Below, in pieces: positions 35,050-47,329 of a DNA stretch of 64,000 nucleotides. The DNA is from Euwallacea fornicatus (Eukaryota; Arthropoda; Insecta; Coleoptera; Curculionidae). The position numbers and the translations under genes are program-made. Each line of letters opens with the position of its first letter. Within the stretch, counting starts at the first letter, position 1. The notes beneath the pieces are model-generated. The model had not been told where the DNA came from. It saw only the letters and a list, made by a program, of their open reading frames with translations, and did no database searches. The stretch lies in contig NC_089547.1 in assembly GCF_040115645.1 (NCBI RefSeq), positions 2,356,001 through 2,420,000 of the forward strand. The letters run 5' to 3'.

Positions 35050-37050
35050 TATATCTCTGTCTTTGTTATTTGAATATTACGTTCCTCCTTCACGCCCTGA
35101 ACACGTACGTGCTACCTAATTTAAAATACATGCAAATATCCCAATTGCAAACTGTACCTTTAGACTTCTCTCTAGTAATAATTTTTGGTGGTAATCGAGC
35201 AGTGAATAAATAAGAGAATACGAAATGAATAAATTATATCTTTCGAAAAAAAGGCAATTAAATTGGAGTTATATTAAGAAATAAATAAAAATTGAGAGGT
35301 TTATCTGCCAATGGATCAGTCCTTTTGTTGTAATTACTTCCTGCACATAATTATAACTAATGTTGATCGTATTGAAATTGCGATGTCTATTCTCGAAGTC
35401 GACTAATTCACGGTTGTTTCTCGATCGGGATCTTTGTAGAGTAGTGCATTAAGAATATTGGAACGTGTTATCATCTCTCACAAGTTGTTCATCCTCTCAA
35501 GGAATCTCGTTTTCTTCTCAGACCCTGCGTCAAAGCCAACCCCAAGTCTCAAGTGGAGCTCTTCACACATTTCGCCCCAAAATTGACAAGCCAGGAGAGT
35601 AGGGGGTTGCTTATTCATTCTAATCGCGATGTAAATGTTCCTTTCAATCTTTTGAGAGATTAAGGGCTGGTCCTTCAGTGCCCATACAGGGATCGACAGC
35701 TGCCAGTTAAGAATTAACAAGTAGATGAAGATTCGAGTTCGAAAAACGCGTGAAGTAACGATAGCTATAGATATCAAACATATCTGCAGTTAATAGACAT
35801 TTTGTTGTTACTTTTGACCGTAAATTACTGCACAGTCAGTTTTAACAGAACATTGAGCAACCGGCCCCAACTCCTTGGGGGGTGTCTCTTTTTCCTCACC
35901 CCTTGTCCCTGCCGTAGACATAAATTTGGGAAATCTAGAGTTTTATTACGAATTCCTGAAATAAATATCTCCTCATAGAATAAAAACGTAGAAGCATATT
36001 TAAGCCCTTCCATCAACATGTTCGGAATCGGGGGCCCTATAATTAAATTTAGCGAATTTTCATGCCAAAAGCTGCACACTATTTGCGCAGCTCTCGAGCA
36101 ATTGTGTCAAACTGAATTATTTCAGCGCAGTTTTCCGTAGGTGCCGTTATTAATCGAATTAGTTTTATTGTTAATCGAATACAAATTGTTTAAAAAACTA
36201 TTATCCGAGCGAAAATGTTGCCGTTTATCGCTTTTCGCCAATTAGGTCCCTTGTGAAATCGATGAGCGAATCAAAACATGCTGCATCAAAGGACTGAGCC
36301 CTATATGCATGTTTGGAGAAATCAGTCAATGCAACCCCATGTCATGGGCCCTTTTCAAACCCTCCTCAAAAGTGAATATCAGTGGTAACCGGGAAACGTC
36401 TTAATCAACCCTCACTCTGTGAGTAGGACCTAAGAAAATTCCTTATCCAAATGCCATTAACTCTCAAGTTATCATATCGTTATAGTCAAGTTAGGCAGAT
36501 TAAGGGCTGCAAGGGTAGCAGATTATCCTTAATATTGCATTTCCCTCGGGAACTATCGTATAAGGTGATATTAATTGTCGCCGAAGGGGTAGTTTACCTA
36601 CATAGCGAGTGAGGTTAAAAATACATACAAAGGATTTGATTAAAGTACGTAGTGATTTATAGTAAGAAAAGGGTGAGGTTCTCAAGGGTAAGTGGTAATA
36701 TCTGTTTAATTAGTGTCGCAGAAGATTTAGGAAGCCTTAAATCTTGATTAAAGCGTCTTCAAGCCGGGTGCGTTTAATATTTTATCACTCGGGGTTGACA
36801 AATAGTTGCACAGCTTTAAAATGCGGAATTTATTTTCATATCAAATGTGTCACTCACTGATGTGATGGTATTAAATTTTCAAGGCAAACACAGTATATTA
36901 ATTCTACATTAACTCGTTTTAATCGCGGCGTTTTCAAATATTTGTCCAAGTTGATCCGCCCGACTGGACGTGTTCATTGGTTTTAATTTACTTCGAGGGT
37001 AATGAGTACTCCCATCAACGATTATCGGGAGGGCGAATAAGTCCGTAGAG
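35050..37050. other. Non-coding stretch with two unassigned open frames
   Basis: Minus-strand open frames at 35478-35777 (99 codons, with a hydrophobic N-terminal stretch FIYLLILNW) and 35825-36079 (84 codons, with a basic RKKRH run) are adjacent. No family is recognised and no splice signals were confirmed; chance frames remain likely. Confidence 0.3.
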
Positions 37051-37059
37051 TTTTTTTTC

Positions 37060-37930
37060 ATTAAGGATTTTATTGAACAAGAGACAATAATTATAACAAT
37101 TTTCGTTGTCAGTGATAATGCCCTCCATTTGGTGCGGTACGAAGCGGAGAAGATGGTGGTCAATCGGCGCAAGATCTTGAGAATACGGAGGTTCTTGACG
37201 AATCTCCCATTCGATTTTTTGGAGAGCAGCTTTTACGACTTGTGCAATGTGGGGCCTGTGTTGTTGCTACTTGGTCTCTTCGATGGGATCTTTTCAATTG
37301 CGCAATGTAGAGGTCTTTGTTGCTTGACTGTTCTTCTTGAACACCTCTCAGGGTACGAGCCCTTCCCAGTCCCACCAAATACTGATCATGGTCTTCTTTG
37401 GGTGGAGGTCTTCCTTGGCTCCAGGTTTCGACGTATCTCCTGGAACCATCCACTTCTTTCTTCGCTTCACATTCAAGTATAAACACCATTTTTCATCTCC
37501 CGTGATGATGCGATACAGCATGTATTGGTTAGGTGCACGTGTTGCTCGGTGCCGGGCGAGATGTTGAGAAGCAATTTAATTTTCTTTGTTGCTTTCGGCA
37601 AACTCGCGAGTCATTCAGGCTCCTAATTTTTCAGCAAATCCCACGTAAGGATGACCGAGGATGGTCTAATGACTGCAGTTAATTTTTTCGGCCAGTGCAT
37701 GATTCGTTCCTCCTTCAGACGAGCCTTGAACTGCTTCTCGTCAGAGTTTGAAGGTCTGTCAGTACGAGGCGTGTCTTCGAGGTCAAAGTCGCCGTTTTTG
37801 AATTTTGAAAATGATTTATGAGGAATAGACACTCCCGGGACACCTTGCCCATACGCATCGTAAATGTCCCTCCCTAGCGGCTGTAGCAGTTTTTTGCCCT
37901 CGAATGAAACGCGAAGAAAAGCAGGTGTCG
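37060..37930 (-). pseudogene. mariner transposase pseudogene, SETMAR-like group
   Basis: Read from 37930 downward: an N-terminal segment (ATAARGT-like, DAYGQGV), FSKFKNGDFDLEDTPRTDRPS (linker before the second helix-turn-helix), and NQYMLYRIITGDEKWCLYLN with the first Asp. Then come KPGAKEDLHPKKTMISIWWDWEG, RPHIAQVVKAALQKIEWE and PPYSQDLAPIDHHLLRFV with the third Asp. Frames shift at least three times and the second catalytic block is damaged. The WWDWEG signature matches the mariner group that gave rise to human SETMAR, distinct from the other mariners here. Confidence 0.87.
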
Positions 37931-37939
37931 AAAATGCTA

Positions 37940-40880
37940 ATTTTTGCTTTTTGGATATTCCATTGCAAACTTAAAAATTAATCGAAAAATTAAATGTTTC
38001 AAAATAACGATCGTCAGTGGTATTGAGCATAGAGAGTTCTTTCGAGTGGATATGTACACTCTGCCAAACAGTAAACAAATCGTTATAAAAAAAAAATTAA
38101 CCTTGGGAACTTATTCGCCGATCCAATATATGATTTTTATAATAATATGCTTCCTGCATTGTGACCAGAACGGAAAAATGTACTTTTTTCCAGGCAATTG
38201 CCAATTTGAAGTCCTGTCGAGTATACGACTTCATTTCTTCGACATTCATATGCCTTAACTTACCATTAGTAATTTTCGTTAATACTTTATATCCTATAAG
38301 CTCACAGCAGTGACAGCGACATTGTAATCTTCTGAGGATACCAAACACCTGTGTCTGGACCAACAGCCCCGCACATCGTATTTTACGCTTTCTTTGACCC
38401 CACATTTAATTTTAAGCAAAACCGTGTGGCCGGGACTTACACCGAAGGGAGAAGGGTCCGGCCAAAAGGGAATGCGAAAACGTTATTTGTTTTTACGAAT
38501 TATTGCCCTTTTCCCCTCACTCACATCTACCGTCTAAGTTGTGGTTTAAGATTGAATGCCGCAGGGCATATTTTCTGAATTTTTAATGAAACGAGTAGAG
38601 GGTTTCTTACCCGGTGGACTTGTGATTGGGGCTTTGACTATTGCTTATCTAAAACAAAAATAAGTACTGTGCATTATTTTCACCGGCCATTTTAAATAAG
38701 GGTGGGAGGTTAACAAATAATCTTCGGGTTAGCTACAAAATAACTATAACGGTTTTCATTCAATATGCGGCCCCGCCCGGAACGGGCGCATTCAGCGAGT
38801 AGCAGCGCTGCAACGGTTTTACTTATTACGTAGGCGGTGTGATGAAATTTCGATATATCCTTGACAGTTGAGCTTGGACAATCTATGGGCGACTATTGTC
38901 AGCTGGTTAAACATCATTTACACCATTATTTTTTTATCACTTCTACGTATCTGACTACCACAAATCGTATTTTTAAAGGTTTTAATTTAATAGTTTTCCA
39001 TGACCAATGCAGTGTATCTTTAATTATAACCAGACCAGTGCTTCCATAGAAATGATACACAAAAAAATAGGTTGTAGCATGGCAGTAATTGACAAACAGT
39101 TCTGAAATCTATGTTCCGTTTGATATCAAATTAGCTTTAAACGACCCAATTAAACGTCGCTGTACTAATGAACGAAGCTATTTTAAATTTCCACTCATTA
39201 GTCGCTCCCTAGTTGAGCATTACCATTTCGCGAATCCTTAACCGCACAATATCAAAGTCTCCCTTCCGGGAAATGTGATGTTTTTGAGGTACATGAAAAA
39301 GAATAACTAGTATTAAAGATAGTTAACTTTAAAGAAAATCTCTCGATGGCTCATTTTTCAGATCGTAAAATGAATATTAATGACCCGCAAAGTTTATTTT
39401 CTGCCAAGACTCCTCAAACTACTATAATGTTGCCTGAAATGCTGAATGTTTAATAAAGTTCTTCTCGTGTTAAAATATTTGCTAAAGCTCAGTGCTATAA
39501 GCCAAATCACTGTTTAAACATCTTTTCTTTCGAAGTTCAACAAGTTGTTGACACATATTTGAGCACCTTCCCGAACCTCATTTATAAAGTTTATCCCAAC
39601 CGTATTGTTCTGAGAAACTGTACTGACCAACTGCCATATAAATCCAGACATGACAAATACCTCCTGGAAGCGGAGTGAGGCATTAAAATCGCGGACAATG
39701 GAACAAAAGGGCATTAACATGTAAAGTCCCGAAGACCTATCAAGCTAAACGCCATAATACGAATAGGGCAAGATTAATGTCCCCAATTGCAGGGAGACCA
39801 TAATGGGAAAGAGCTCGTGTTTCCATATTTTGCCCAGAAACAATCTGTTAAGAGTGTGCATTCATAATGGTTTCGGTGCATAACGTGCACCACGTTACAA
39901 AATTTACATCGCGAGAGTGGGTGCGACAAATGAGAATTTCGTTGTAAAAATTGAAATATTTTTGAGTTTCCTCAAGAAAAGCGCATTCCCATAATTTTTC
40001 TCCGTATGACTCTCAATTCTTGTAATACTAAGAGGCAAAAATCATAAAGGAGTGATCTCTTATATAATTTTTCAGCGATTTTTTCTTGTTATGCACATGT
40101 CTCCTGTGGGTCAACTTACTCTTTTTTTACCATCCCCCTATTTGCATTTTCCCCTCTTTTTTGGCCCACAGTGTAGACTACTTGTATAATTTCCAAAGTT
40201 TTTGCTTGTTGGACGAGGGTATAGAGTGCTGCTACTCCATAAATCAAGGCACTAAAAAACTCGGCACATTTTGTCTCAGATTTGGATGTTGCCCCACTGG
40301 TTCTGCAGCACATTCATTGGAAATTCAAAGTACGGACTCTCAGGGTTTTTGCCGCATCTCCAAAACGACAATATTTATAATTATTAGAAGTTATACGGCA
40401 CAACGAGCTTCGCATTATTCCGGAAACCAGAGGAGGCGTCAGACAAAGGGGGGCGAAATTGGAGTTTCGCCCCAGAAAAGGCGCTCCCCCGGTTATTATT
40501 TCGGGTAATAATTCATCATAGACAATGGAAACGTTATGCTTTTGGGAATCGGAGATTCTGAAGGCTCCTTGTTGTCGGTTTCCAGATTTTCGTCGCTAAT
40601 TTGTCGATTCAGACAATGAGGTGTCACCAACATGTACTCTAAAGTTTGTTACTGTTAAGAATGATCGATCTATTTTAGTCGTCAACAATGGCTACAAGAA
40701 ATTTTGAGCAAAAAATTAGTTTCATTTCATATATGTAGAGTCTAAAGCATGTAGAATGGATAAGCTTGCAATCGCTAGAATCATGAAGTCTCGATGGTCG
40801 CAGAAGTCACACTGAACGATCTTATCGAATTGATATTATAGAAACTGTTCCTCCATGCAGTTTAGATGTCTATGAAAAAA
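37940..40880. other. Non-coding stretch
   Basis: Several open frames of 60-140 codons (for example 40086-40508) without recognisable domains; no transposon landmarks. Confidence 0.4.
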
Positions 40881-40889
40881 GAGGATTTT

Positions 40890-41510
40890 TTTTTAAAAAA
40901 CTGAATAATTTAAGTAAATTTTTGCAATGTGTAGTTCGAACACATTTTTTCCATGTAACTTGGAACCTGAAGGGATTTGTGTATAATATGAAATAGAGAC
41001 AGAACTTTCTTACTTGTAATTTGGACCATTTGGAGACCTGCATTATTTGAAATTCATAGAGCATGCAATTTGGATTTTTCTAATTTGTCCTCAGAGAGTG
41101 ATTTTCTTTATCGAATTAGAAAGATCTAAGGACTATTTCTTTCATGTATGTTGAAATGCAAAAGGGGACCTGAGGTTCTTGTTAACCCAAGGTGATTTTC
41201 CTATAAAGTAATTTGGAACGCAAATATAACTACATTTCACGTAACTTCGTGTCCGAATACAGACAACTTCAATGTATTTTGGAGTTGAAGAAAAGAGCTT
41301 TTGGCGTGTACACAAAGAGACACTTCGTTATTGATAATTTGGAGAGGAAGTAAAATTTTCATCCATATTACTGGAACTAGAAGGGAAAATGGTAATTTGA
41401 AATGAGTAAGCAACCGTTGTTTATTAAATTTGAACCGGGGGAGTTTTGGAGATTAAAACAAGAATCTTCCTCGGTGCAATTGCAAGCCATAGAAAACAGG
41501 GCTTTTTGAG
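40890..41510 (+). repeat. Degenerate tandem array, unit about 55-60 bp
   Basis: A loose consensus CATGTAATTTGGAAC...GAAGGGATTTT recurs at about 40952, 41010, 41063, 41144, 41203, 41272, 41329, 41367, 41422 and 41475. Recurrent pieces are TAATTTGGA and variants of GAAGGGA. Units have diverged heavily, as expected of an old minisatellite. Confidence 0.5.
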
Positions 41511-41579
41511 TTTATGTGGAGCATATGCTATGTCAAATGTGCCTAGATTTCGGCTAGGAACTTAAATGTGCAAAAATAT

Positions 41580-41645
41580 ACAGGATATACTATTTAAAAA
41601 ATTGTGAGTGTCTTTCATCATAGCTTTAAGCGTCATCCTGTATAT
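41580..41645. repeat. Miniature hairpin with CAGGAT ends
   Basis: TA-CAGGATATAC near 41580 and GCGTCATCCTG-TA at about 41641 form a 60-65-bp TA-flanked unit, similar in design to the 60-bp unit at 16965. Confidence 0.45.
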
Positions 41646-41940
41646 TTTAGTATCACTTCAATTTGTAGCTCCAACACAACCTTCTACATGTTCCAATTAA
41701 AACATGTTTTAAAAAATATCTACAAGATCGTGGGGTATTTGCTGTAAACAGTATCGCGGGACACCCTGTATTAAGACATATAAGAGATACTTGATATTTT
41801 TTATCTGTAGATAACTTCATTCAGTGAAGTTTGGCCTAAAAGTGTCTGCTGCATTTCCTATGATTTATTGGGTGAAGCAGAGCTTTTACTCTGCAGTTTG
41901 ACACTGACAGAAAAGACAAAAATACTTCATTTCTATATAT

Positions 41941-42415
41941 AGGGCGCTTGGAAACAACGTTGAAATATTTTGGGAAATGATCCTAGAGACTAAAATAATA
42001 AAAGAATGTACTTATAAACATACCCTAAAAATTGCTTCTTAAAGGGGCTAAAACTCCTTGAAGGGACAACTCTGAAGATGCTTTTTTCCAATAATTTTAA
42101 AACGCTTTACGCTAAAACTAGGAAGTTTGTTATACTTTAAAAGTTGGAATAAGAAAACTTTTTGTGTTAATAATTACAGGTTTTAGTCAGGGGCCTCACA
42201 TGCAGGGGTTCTTCTGTGCAAATGTTGCGCTAAGTTTTTTGTTTGTTTCGTTAAAACAAAAAAATGCAAAAAAACCATCTTCAAAGTTCTCCTATTAGGA
42301 GACTCCAGCCCCTTTAAGAAGCAATTTTTGGGCCATATTTATAAGAAGTTTTTTTATTATTTTAATCTCTAGAATTATCTCCCAAAATATTTCAACATTA
42401 TTTCCTGACACCATG
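41941..42415. mobile_element. MITE with about 150-bp TIRs
   Basis: The left arm from 41941 and the inverse right arm to about 42415 share GTTGAAATATTTTGGGA, AAAATAATAAA and AAAATTGCTTCTTAAAGGGG in order. The interior has no coding frame. Size and non-coding nature fit a miniature inverted-repeat element; TA flanks are plausible on both sides. Confidence 0.82.
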
Positions 42416-42429
42416 TATACCCCTTTTTA

Positions 42430-43290
42430 CTTCTTGCAAGCTGTAGCATGGAAAATTATAAAGAATAATTTCACTGAGAGGGAAATAAAATGTTTCTCGT
42501 ATTCCCAAGACTCTGCCAAATTCAGAAAAACTCTCTCCGTTCACAATAGCAAATGAATACAAACAAGGAGGGCCAAATAAGAAAGGGCGGGAAACGGAGG
42601 AGGGAAAAAACTAAACAAGGTCTCCAAGGAGTTGCCGTCCTAAGCAAACAGTATAGCTGATTGCCCCGTGTAAATCTACAGACGAAAGGGATTGTTTGGA
42701 TTTGCGTGTTGTGAGTAATTTAGGTCCTTAATTGATGACTTAGCTCCCTGGTAGAACAACATGTTTATGAAGAACCAGAGCGCGTTTATATCGAGCCGCT
42801 AATGATCGATGCAACAATTTAACGGCAAAATAATCATTCCTCACCTCTAGTATCAAAAGGTCGCATTTGTTATGTAGTGATTAATCTCCAACAATGCCAG
42901 TTAAATTCACTACAAACCTGATTATAAACATTATGGAGCGACATTTGGCCGCCATGGCCAATGACCGTTCCAAGTCGATTATTATCACACAATGCCGATG
43001 TTAGTTTGTTTTTGAACAAATTACCTCGAAATTGTGAATATTCAAATTGCGAAAATTGATGTTTCGTTTCGGTAATAGGACGAGATTAATTCATTGGCCA
43101 CGATCGGATTGAAATTCGCATGTATATGTCGAATTAATTCCACGGAATTTCCATTTGTAAGGGCTGATTTAATACTGTGAGGCATAATACGCATGTGGAT
43201 GGAATTCGCCCAAAAACTGGGTATGGTAGAAAGGGAAAGTGGTGAAACTTGAAAACGAAAATTGGTTTGTTTAATTAAGGTACGTTCTGG
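42430..43290. other. Non-coding stretch
   Basis: Nothing recognised. The part 42730-43150 is unique-looking and rich in TAAT and ATTA, with no repeat signature. Confidence 0.4.
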
Positions 43291-43699
43291 TTTTAAGGGG
43301 GTAGTCTAATGCGACGGAAAGGGATAAAAATTTCCCGTGGGATTTTCCATAGTTTATGATCAAATAATTAATAATCCAATCTGGGTTTAGGTCAATTCCT
43401 TACTTTTTAATAGTAATAACGCTTCAAAGCAGGGAAACTAGCAGCGCGCTAGGGATTTGGAGTAGATAGATGGGATATAGGTTGAGGTTTTCCCTACATA
43501 TGTCTATTGTAATGTAAGCTGGAATTTTGAACAAACTGAGTCGTATAATTAGGATATGAACTGAAAATTGCAACTTTAACTAACGAAGTAGTGCAAGATT
43601 TGTCATTGCACAAGGTTCTCAAAATTAAATTATGCATATTAAAACGCCAATAAAACTTTCTAAACAAAGTTAATTTTTTTTTAATGGACTAACGTATAC

Positions 43700-43930
43700 C
43701 CATTTCGCCAATTCTACGGGATTTATTATTAATTTCGATAACTACAAAAATGTTTTTAATCACGTTTTGTAAATGTTCTTCATCAATTTTCATGAGACTT
43801 TGAACTCTAAGTCCAAAATTTTGCATTACTCGGCGAGGCAAATCTCCATCTATTCTTGCAATTTCATTTCCGATTCGTTGGTTTCCAAAGTGCCGTCGAG
43901 CTTCCTTTACTGAACAAGTTCTAATGTAGA
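43700..43930 (-). pseudogene. Transposase C-terminal-like fragment
   Basis: The minus frame reads GNEIARIDGDLPRRVMQNF then QSLMKIDEEHLQNVIKN. This resembles the EIA.IP..M..RVM.NF...L C-terminal helices of some insect DDE transposases. No catalytic motif is present. Moderate to weak call. Confidence 0.4.
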
Positions 43931-44498
43931 CGTTCATGGAAAACACATGCTTTTGAATAATCCATAGCATTGAAAGATTTTAAAGAAAAATTGTCAAACT
44001 GTACTGTAAAAATTACTCACTTGTTCCACGAAAGAGACAATTAATCAATTTTGTTAAGATTTAAGTTGATTATCAAAATTAATAGTTCTGTGACAATTAT
44101 TCTTTAAATTTTTATTCCTGCTTGTTGGTCATTGGCGCGAAAATTTTCGCTAATTGTTTACCGAAAACCTTCGTAGTCCAAGAGTCGTTGTTTGACGTTG
44201 TGTAGCAACAATTCTAAAACTTTCGAAATGAAACTGCACGAATACATTCATCGAGTGCTACAAAGTTTTGAATTTAAATTTCAAAATTGCGCTGAAGTTG
44301 ACGGAGGAGATTTAGAAGACATGAGTTTTAAAAGTTGATTAAGGCAGGCTACCGTCATTGACCCTCGAGGGGTACGCCTTAATCCTTGGACGGATCATGC
44401 CACCAAAAGGGATTGTTTTCAAATTTATGCATTCTAAAAACACCATTTCTACCGTGGTGTTTGTAGAGGTAAGGCTACGTTAAAATTTATCCCGGAAT

Positions 44499-44742
44499 TC
44501 GTTCTCGCAGAACGCATTAAAATTTGCATATATGCGCGTAATTTGCGCCCTCAAAAATCACGCAGAACTGCACCCCTCCTCGGATTAAAGTGTACTGCTT
44601 GCGAGTCAACAATGCTAGCCAATCGCTAATAATGGAAGGGGTAACGTTAGTCTGTCTCTCTCGCACTTATCAATCGCCTAACTGCCTTTTGCTTGCACTC
44701 ACTGAACTCCGTCTGCATAGCAGCGAGAAAAGTACTGTATGT
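44499..44742. repeat. 260-bp dispersed repeat, copy 2
   Basis: Partner of 34788-35048. It cuts into the 3' end of the long minus-strand frame 44647-45570, whose last 32 codons are therefore repeat-derived. Confidence 0.8.
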
Positions 44743-45570
44743 AAAAGATTTTCGCACCTTGATTAGAAAGTTTTTATTTGACTTTTGAAGTGCATGGTCT
44801 AATATGGGAAACCCTGTATTATGAATCAGCGATTTAACATCTTGATTTAGTGGAAGACAAGCGTAGAGCAATATGGGCTCCTTATTTTCACAAAATTTTA
44901 ACGGACGAAAGGCCTCAGCATCACCTTTGTCCTCAAAGTAAAGAGTCGTGTTGTAAGTGACAACAGCATAAAGCCAAGGGAACTACGTATTCCCATCCAC
45001 CTGCTTCCGATTGAGAAAAATCCCAACTGATTTTGTTGCCAATATATGAAGATTTGATCCAACATAATTTCCTCGTGACGTCTTTAGATTCCAATACGCA
45101 AAGTAATAACGAAGGTTTTTTTGCGTTAGGTATTTGACTCCTAAATACGTACTTTGCAGCAAGGAAACTTGGAAACTGCTACTTATACTGTTGCATGTAT
45201 ATTTAACGATGGTCACGCATCCATGTTGAAGGTTTTTTGAGAAAATAGGATACCTACTTGGTGCGGAAACTTTATGTTTTATTCGTGAGTACGACCACTC
45301 ATTCATCGAGCAGACCAGCGCAGCGCCGATGCCTCTAAAGAGAGTCGCATCAACAGAAAAGAGGCCAGAAAAGCTGAAGATAGTTTTTATGATGTAGAAG
45401 ACGAATTTATGTATATTTGTGGCATTGCTGATTAGTCGCAAAATTAAGTTCCTTATAAGTTTTTCATTTGAAAAACTTTGAATGAGTTTTTCCTCAAAAC
45501 AACGTTTTTGTGCCTGGAGCAGGGGATTACTTAAAAATTGATGAGCATAAGACTTCGAAATGTAACACAA
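44647..45570 (-). pseudogene. Unidentified 308-codon frame broken by one stop
   Basis: From 45570 the frame is open for 195 codons, meets one stop at 44985-44983, then continues in the same frame to 44647. This is far longer than other anonymous frames here. The first part is hydrophobic (FVFYIIKTIFSFSGLFSVDATLF) and later parts mixed (YAVVTYNTTLYFEDKGDAEAF, ILLYACLPLNQDVKSLI). I do not recognise the family. The GLFSVDATL stretch faintly recalls the last helix of insect gustatory receptors, but the sequence runs on too far past it. No ATG begins it; it may be an exon or a captured fragment inside the TTAA element. Confidence 0.35.
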
Positions 45571-46024
45571 TATTCAGTATATCTATGGCTATGGTTTGAA
45601 CCTCAATCACGTTAAGTTTTGATTCTAGCGCATAATTTTATCTCATATATAGCGTAAGAACACGTATCTTTTTTTACTTTTTCAAAAACGCCGCTGTTTT
45701 GTTAATTTGCAGTGAAATTCATATATTCTTGCACTGGTCACAGCAACAGTGGAAGAGAGTAAAAAACTCTTTTGATTTCATGTATTAGATATCTAGGAGG
45801 GCCGGATTTACCTTTGCCAGCAGAATAATTTTTTTTTATCGATGCAAAAGCAGCTTTATAACTAACAATATATGCATTTTTAAATTATAAAAGATAATAA
45901 TTCTACTGTCCTAAATCACACTTTTCTAAGAAAAAAATTCGCCCGATTCTATAGAATATTAAAAAACAATGTTGAAAACGTGGTTATTTTTGGACGTTCC
46001 CACTAGACTACCCCCTTAATAGCT

Positions 46025-47260
46025 CGGTCTTCTATGTGAATGTTCGGCTGGCACAATACCTCGTTATTAATTATGCCAAAATAACATTTTGATAAAAGAT
46101 CGTTTCGCGTTTTCCCTTCAAAAGCGTTTTGCGAGGGCTATTAAGAGACCGGCGAGGAGACATCTTTTAATATTCATGCGTTTGTATACAACTTTGAGGA
46201 AGGGTGACGAGATGAACAATGGGACAATGGTGTCAAGTTCGCCGGCAAAATTTCACATTTAAGAAATCAGCAAATGTGAAAGAAATGCGCTGCAAAAATC
46301 GCATTTTCAGAAAGAGAACTTGCACTTGCAACGAACGTTAACGTACGTATTGCATCAATTCAGTGCACAACTGTGTTGTTTGGCCAACTTTTGTTTTCCA
46401 TGGTTGACCAGTTGGACCATTGGAAGTAATAAATGACCCCCTCAACCCTGGAATAATAAAGACAATCTACCCCACAAAAACCCGGCAAAATGTTAAATTA
46501 ACACTTCTTATCTCTCACCGTTCTCGGTTTAACGCGGTATTAGATGGTTTCGCCCCGATATGGCTTAATTCGCCAGCGTTCTCCACGCTTCGCCGCACCG
46601 GCTTGGAGGTAGCCTTCACAATAAGTGAAAATCCGAAGCCACAAGCAGCTTTTATTTATTTTATTTTTTCTTTATCACTATTACTTCGGACGCTCCTGCT
46701 AACACTCGTGCCAGAAACCGGAAAAATCATTTCGAGCGTAAAGAGCTTCGGCCGAGATTATATTTATCGCTTTATGATCCGGCACGGCTTAAGAAAGTGG
46801 TCGATTTTAGTAGAGGTTCGTTTCAATTTCAAGTCCGGATCGCATCAAATATTAAAACAGATGTCGTTGTAGTTAAGACTTAAGGTTCGAAACAAGGGTT
46901 TAGGAGGTTTCCTATATACTTTACTTTCGGTAACGTTATTACTGTCCCTTGGAAGGTCTGCGACGCTCTCAGGTCTCTCAAGGAGTGACAATCAATTTTA
47001 GGTTTGCCTGAAGGTGGAACCTTCTATTTTCATTTAATTTTGTTGGGAAATTGTTTAAATTAATAATGAGAGACTGCGAAATGCTATGCTAATTGAAATG
47101 CAGTTTACTTCGGAAATTCACAAAACAAGACAAAGATAAAATCCACCGGAAATCCATGAGAGAAATGCATTATACATGAGCAATACTGCTGCAAAAATGT
47201 TCCAGAACAATATTTACGTGCGTTATTCAGGTTTCTTAAGTTCAATTGATTTGCGCCATG
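46025..47260. other. Non-coding stretch
   Basis: An open frame at 46420-46872 (150 codons, one hydrophobic segment FIYFIFSLSLLLRTLLLTLV) has no recognised family; otherwise nothing. Confidence 0.35.
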
Positions 47261-47273
47261 TGCTTTCAAGCAG

Positions 47274-47322
47274 TATACGAGGATAGTGCCAGAAGTACCC
47301 GGCCTGACATAAACGTGGTGAT
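47274..47322 (+). mobile_element. mariner 5'-end scrap
   Basis: TATACGAGGATAGTGCCAGA and the following AGTACCCGGCCTGACATA match the leader of the 7.1-kb mariner (7105-7140) with a few differences. No transposase follows, so it is a truncated sibling. Confidence 0.65.
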
Positions 47323-47329
47323 TTTTTTG

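Larger units (their letters stand above)
43297..46014. mobile_element. 2.7-kb TTAA-flanked element (piggyBac-type hallmarks)
   Basis: Begins TTAA-GGGGGTAGTCTA (TTAA at 43293-43296) and ends TAGACTACCCCC-TTAA (TTAA at 46015-46018): a 12-bp perfect TIR followed by weaker similarity. TTAA target duplication and about 2.7 kb length are typical of piggyBac elements. No piggyBac transposase was recognised; inside are a transposase-like scrap, a dispersed repeat and an unidentified long frame. Confidence 0.65.

Noticed and set aside
35478..36079. Adjacent minus-strand frames with a hydrophobic start and a basic RKKRH run, considered as a secreted peptide precursor
   Set aside because: No clear start context, splice sites or known peptide motif.
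45230..45420. Gustatory-receptor-like C-terminal stretch (FSFSGLFSVDATLF)
   Set aside because: The TYhhhhhQF motif is missing and the frame continues some 200 codons beyond where such receptors end.
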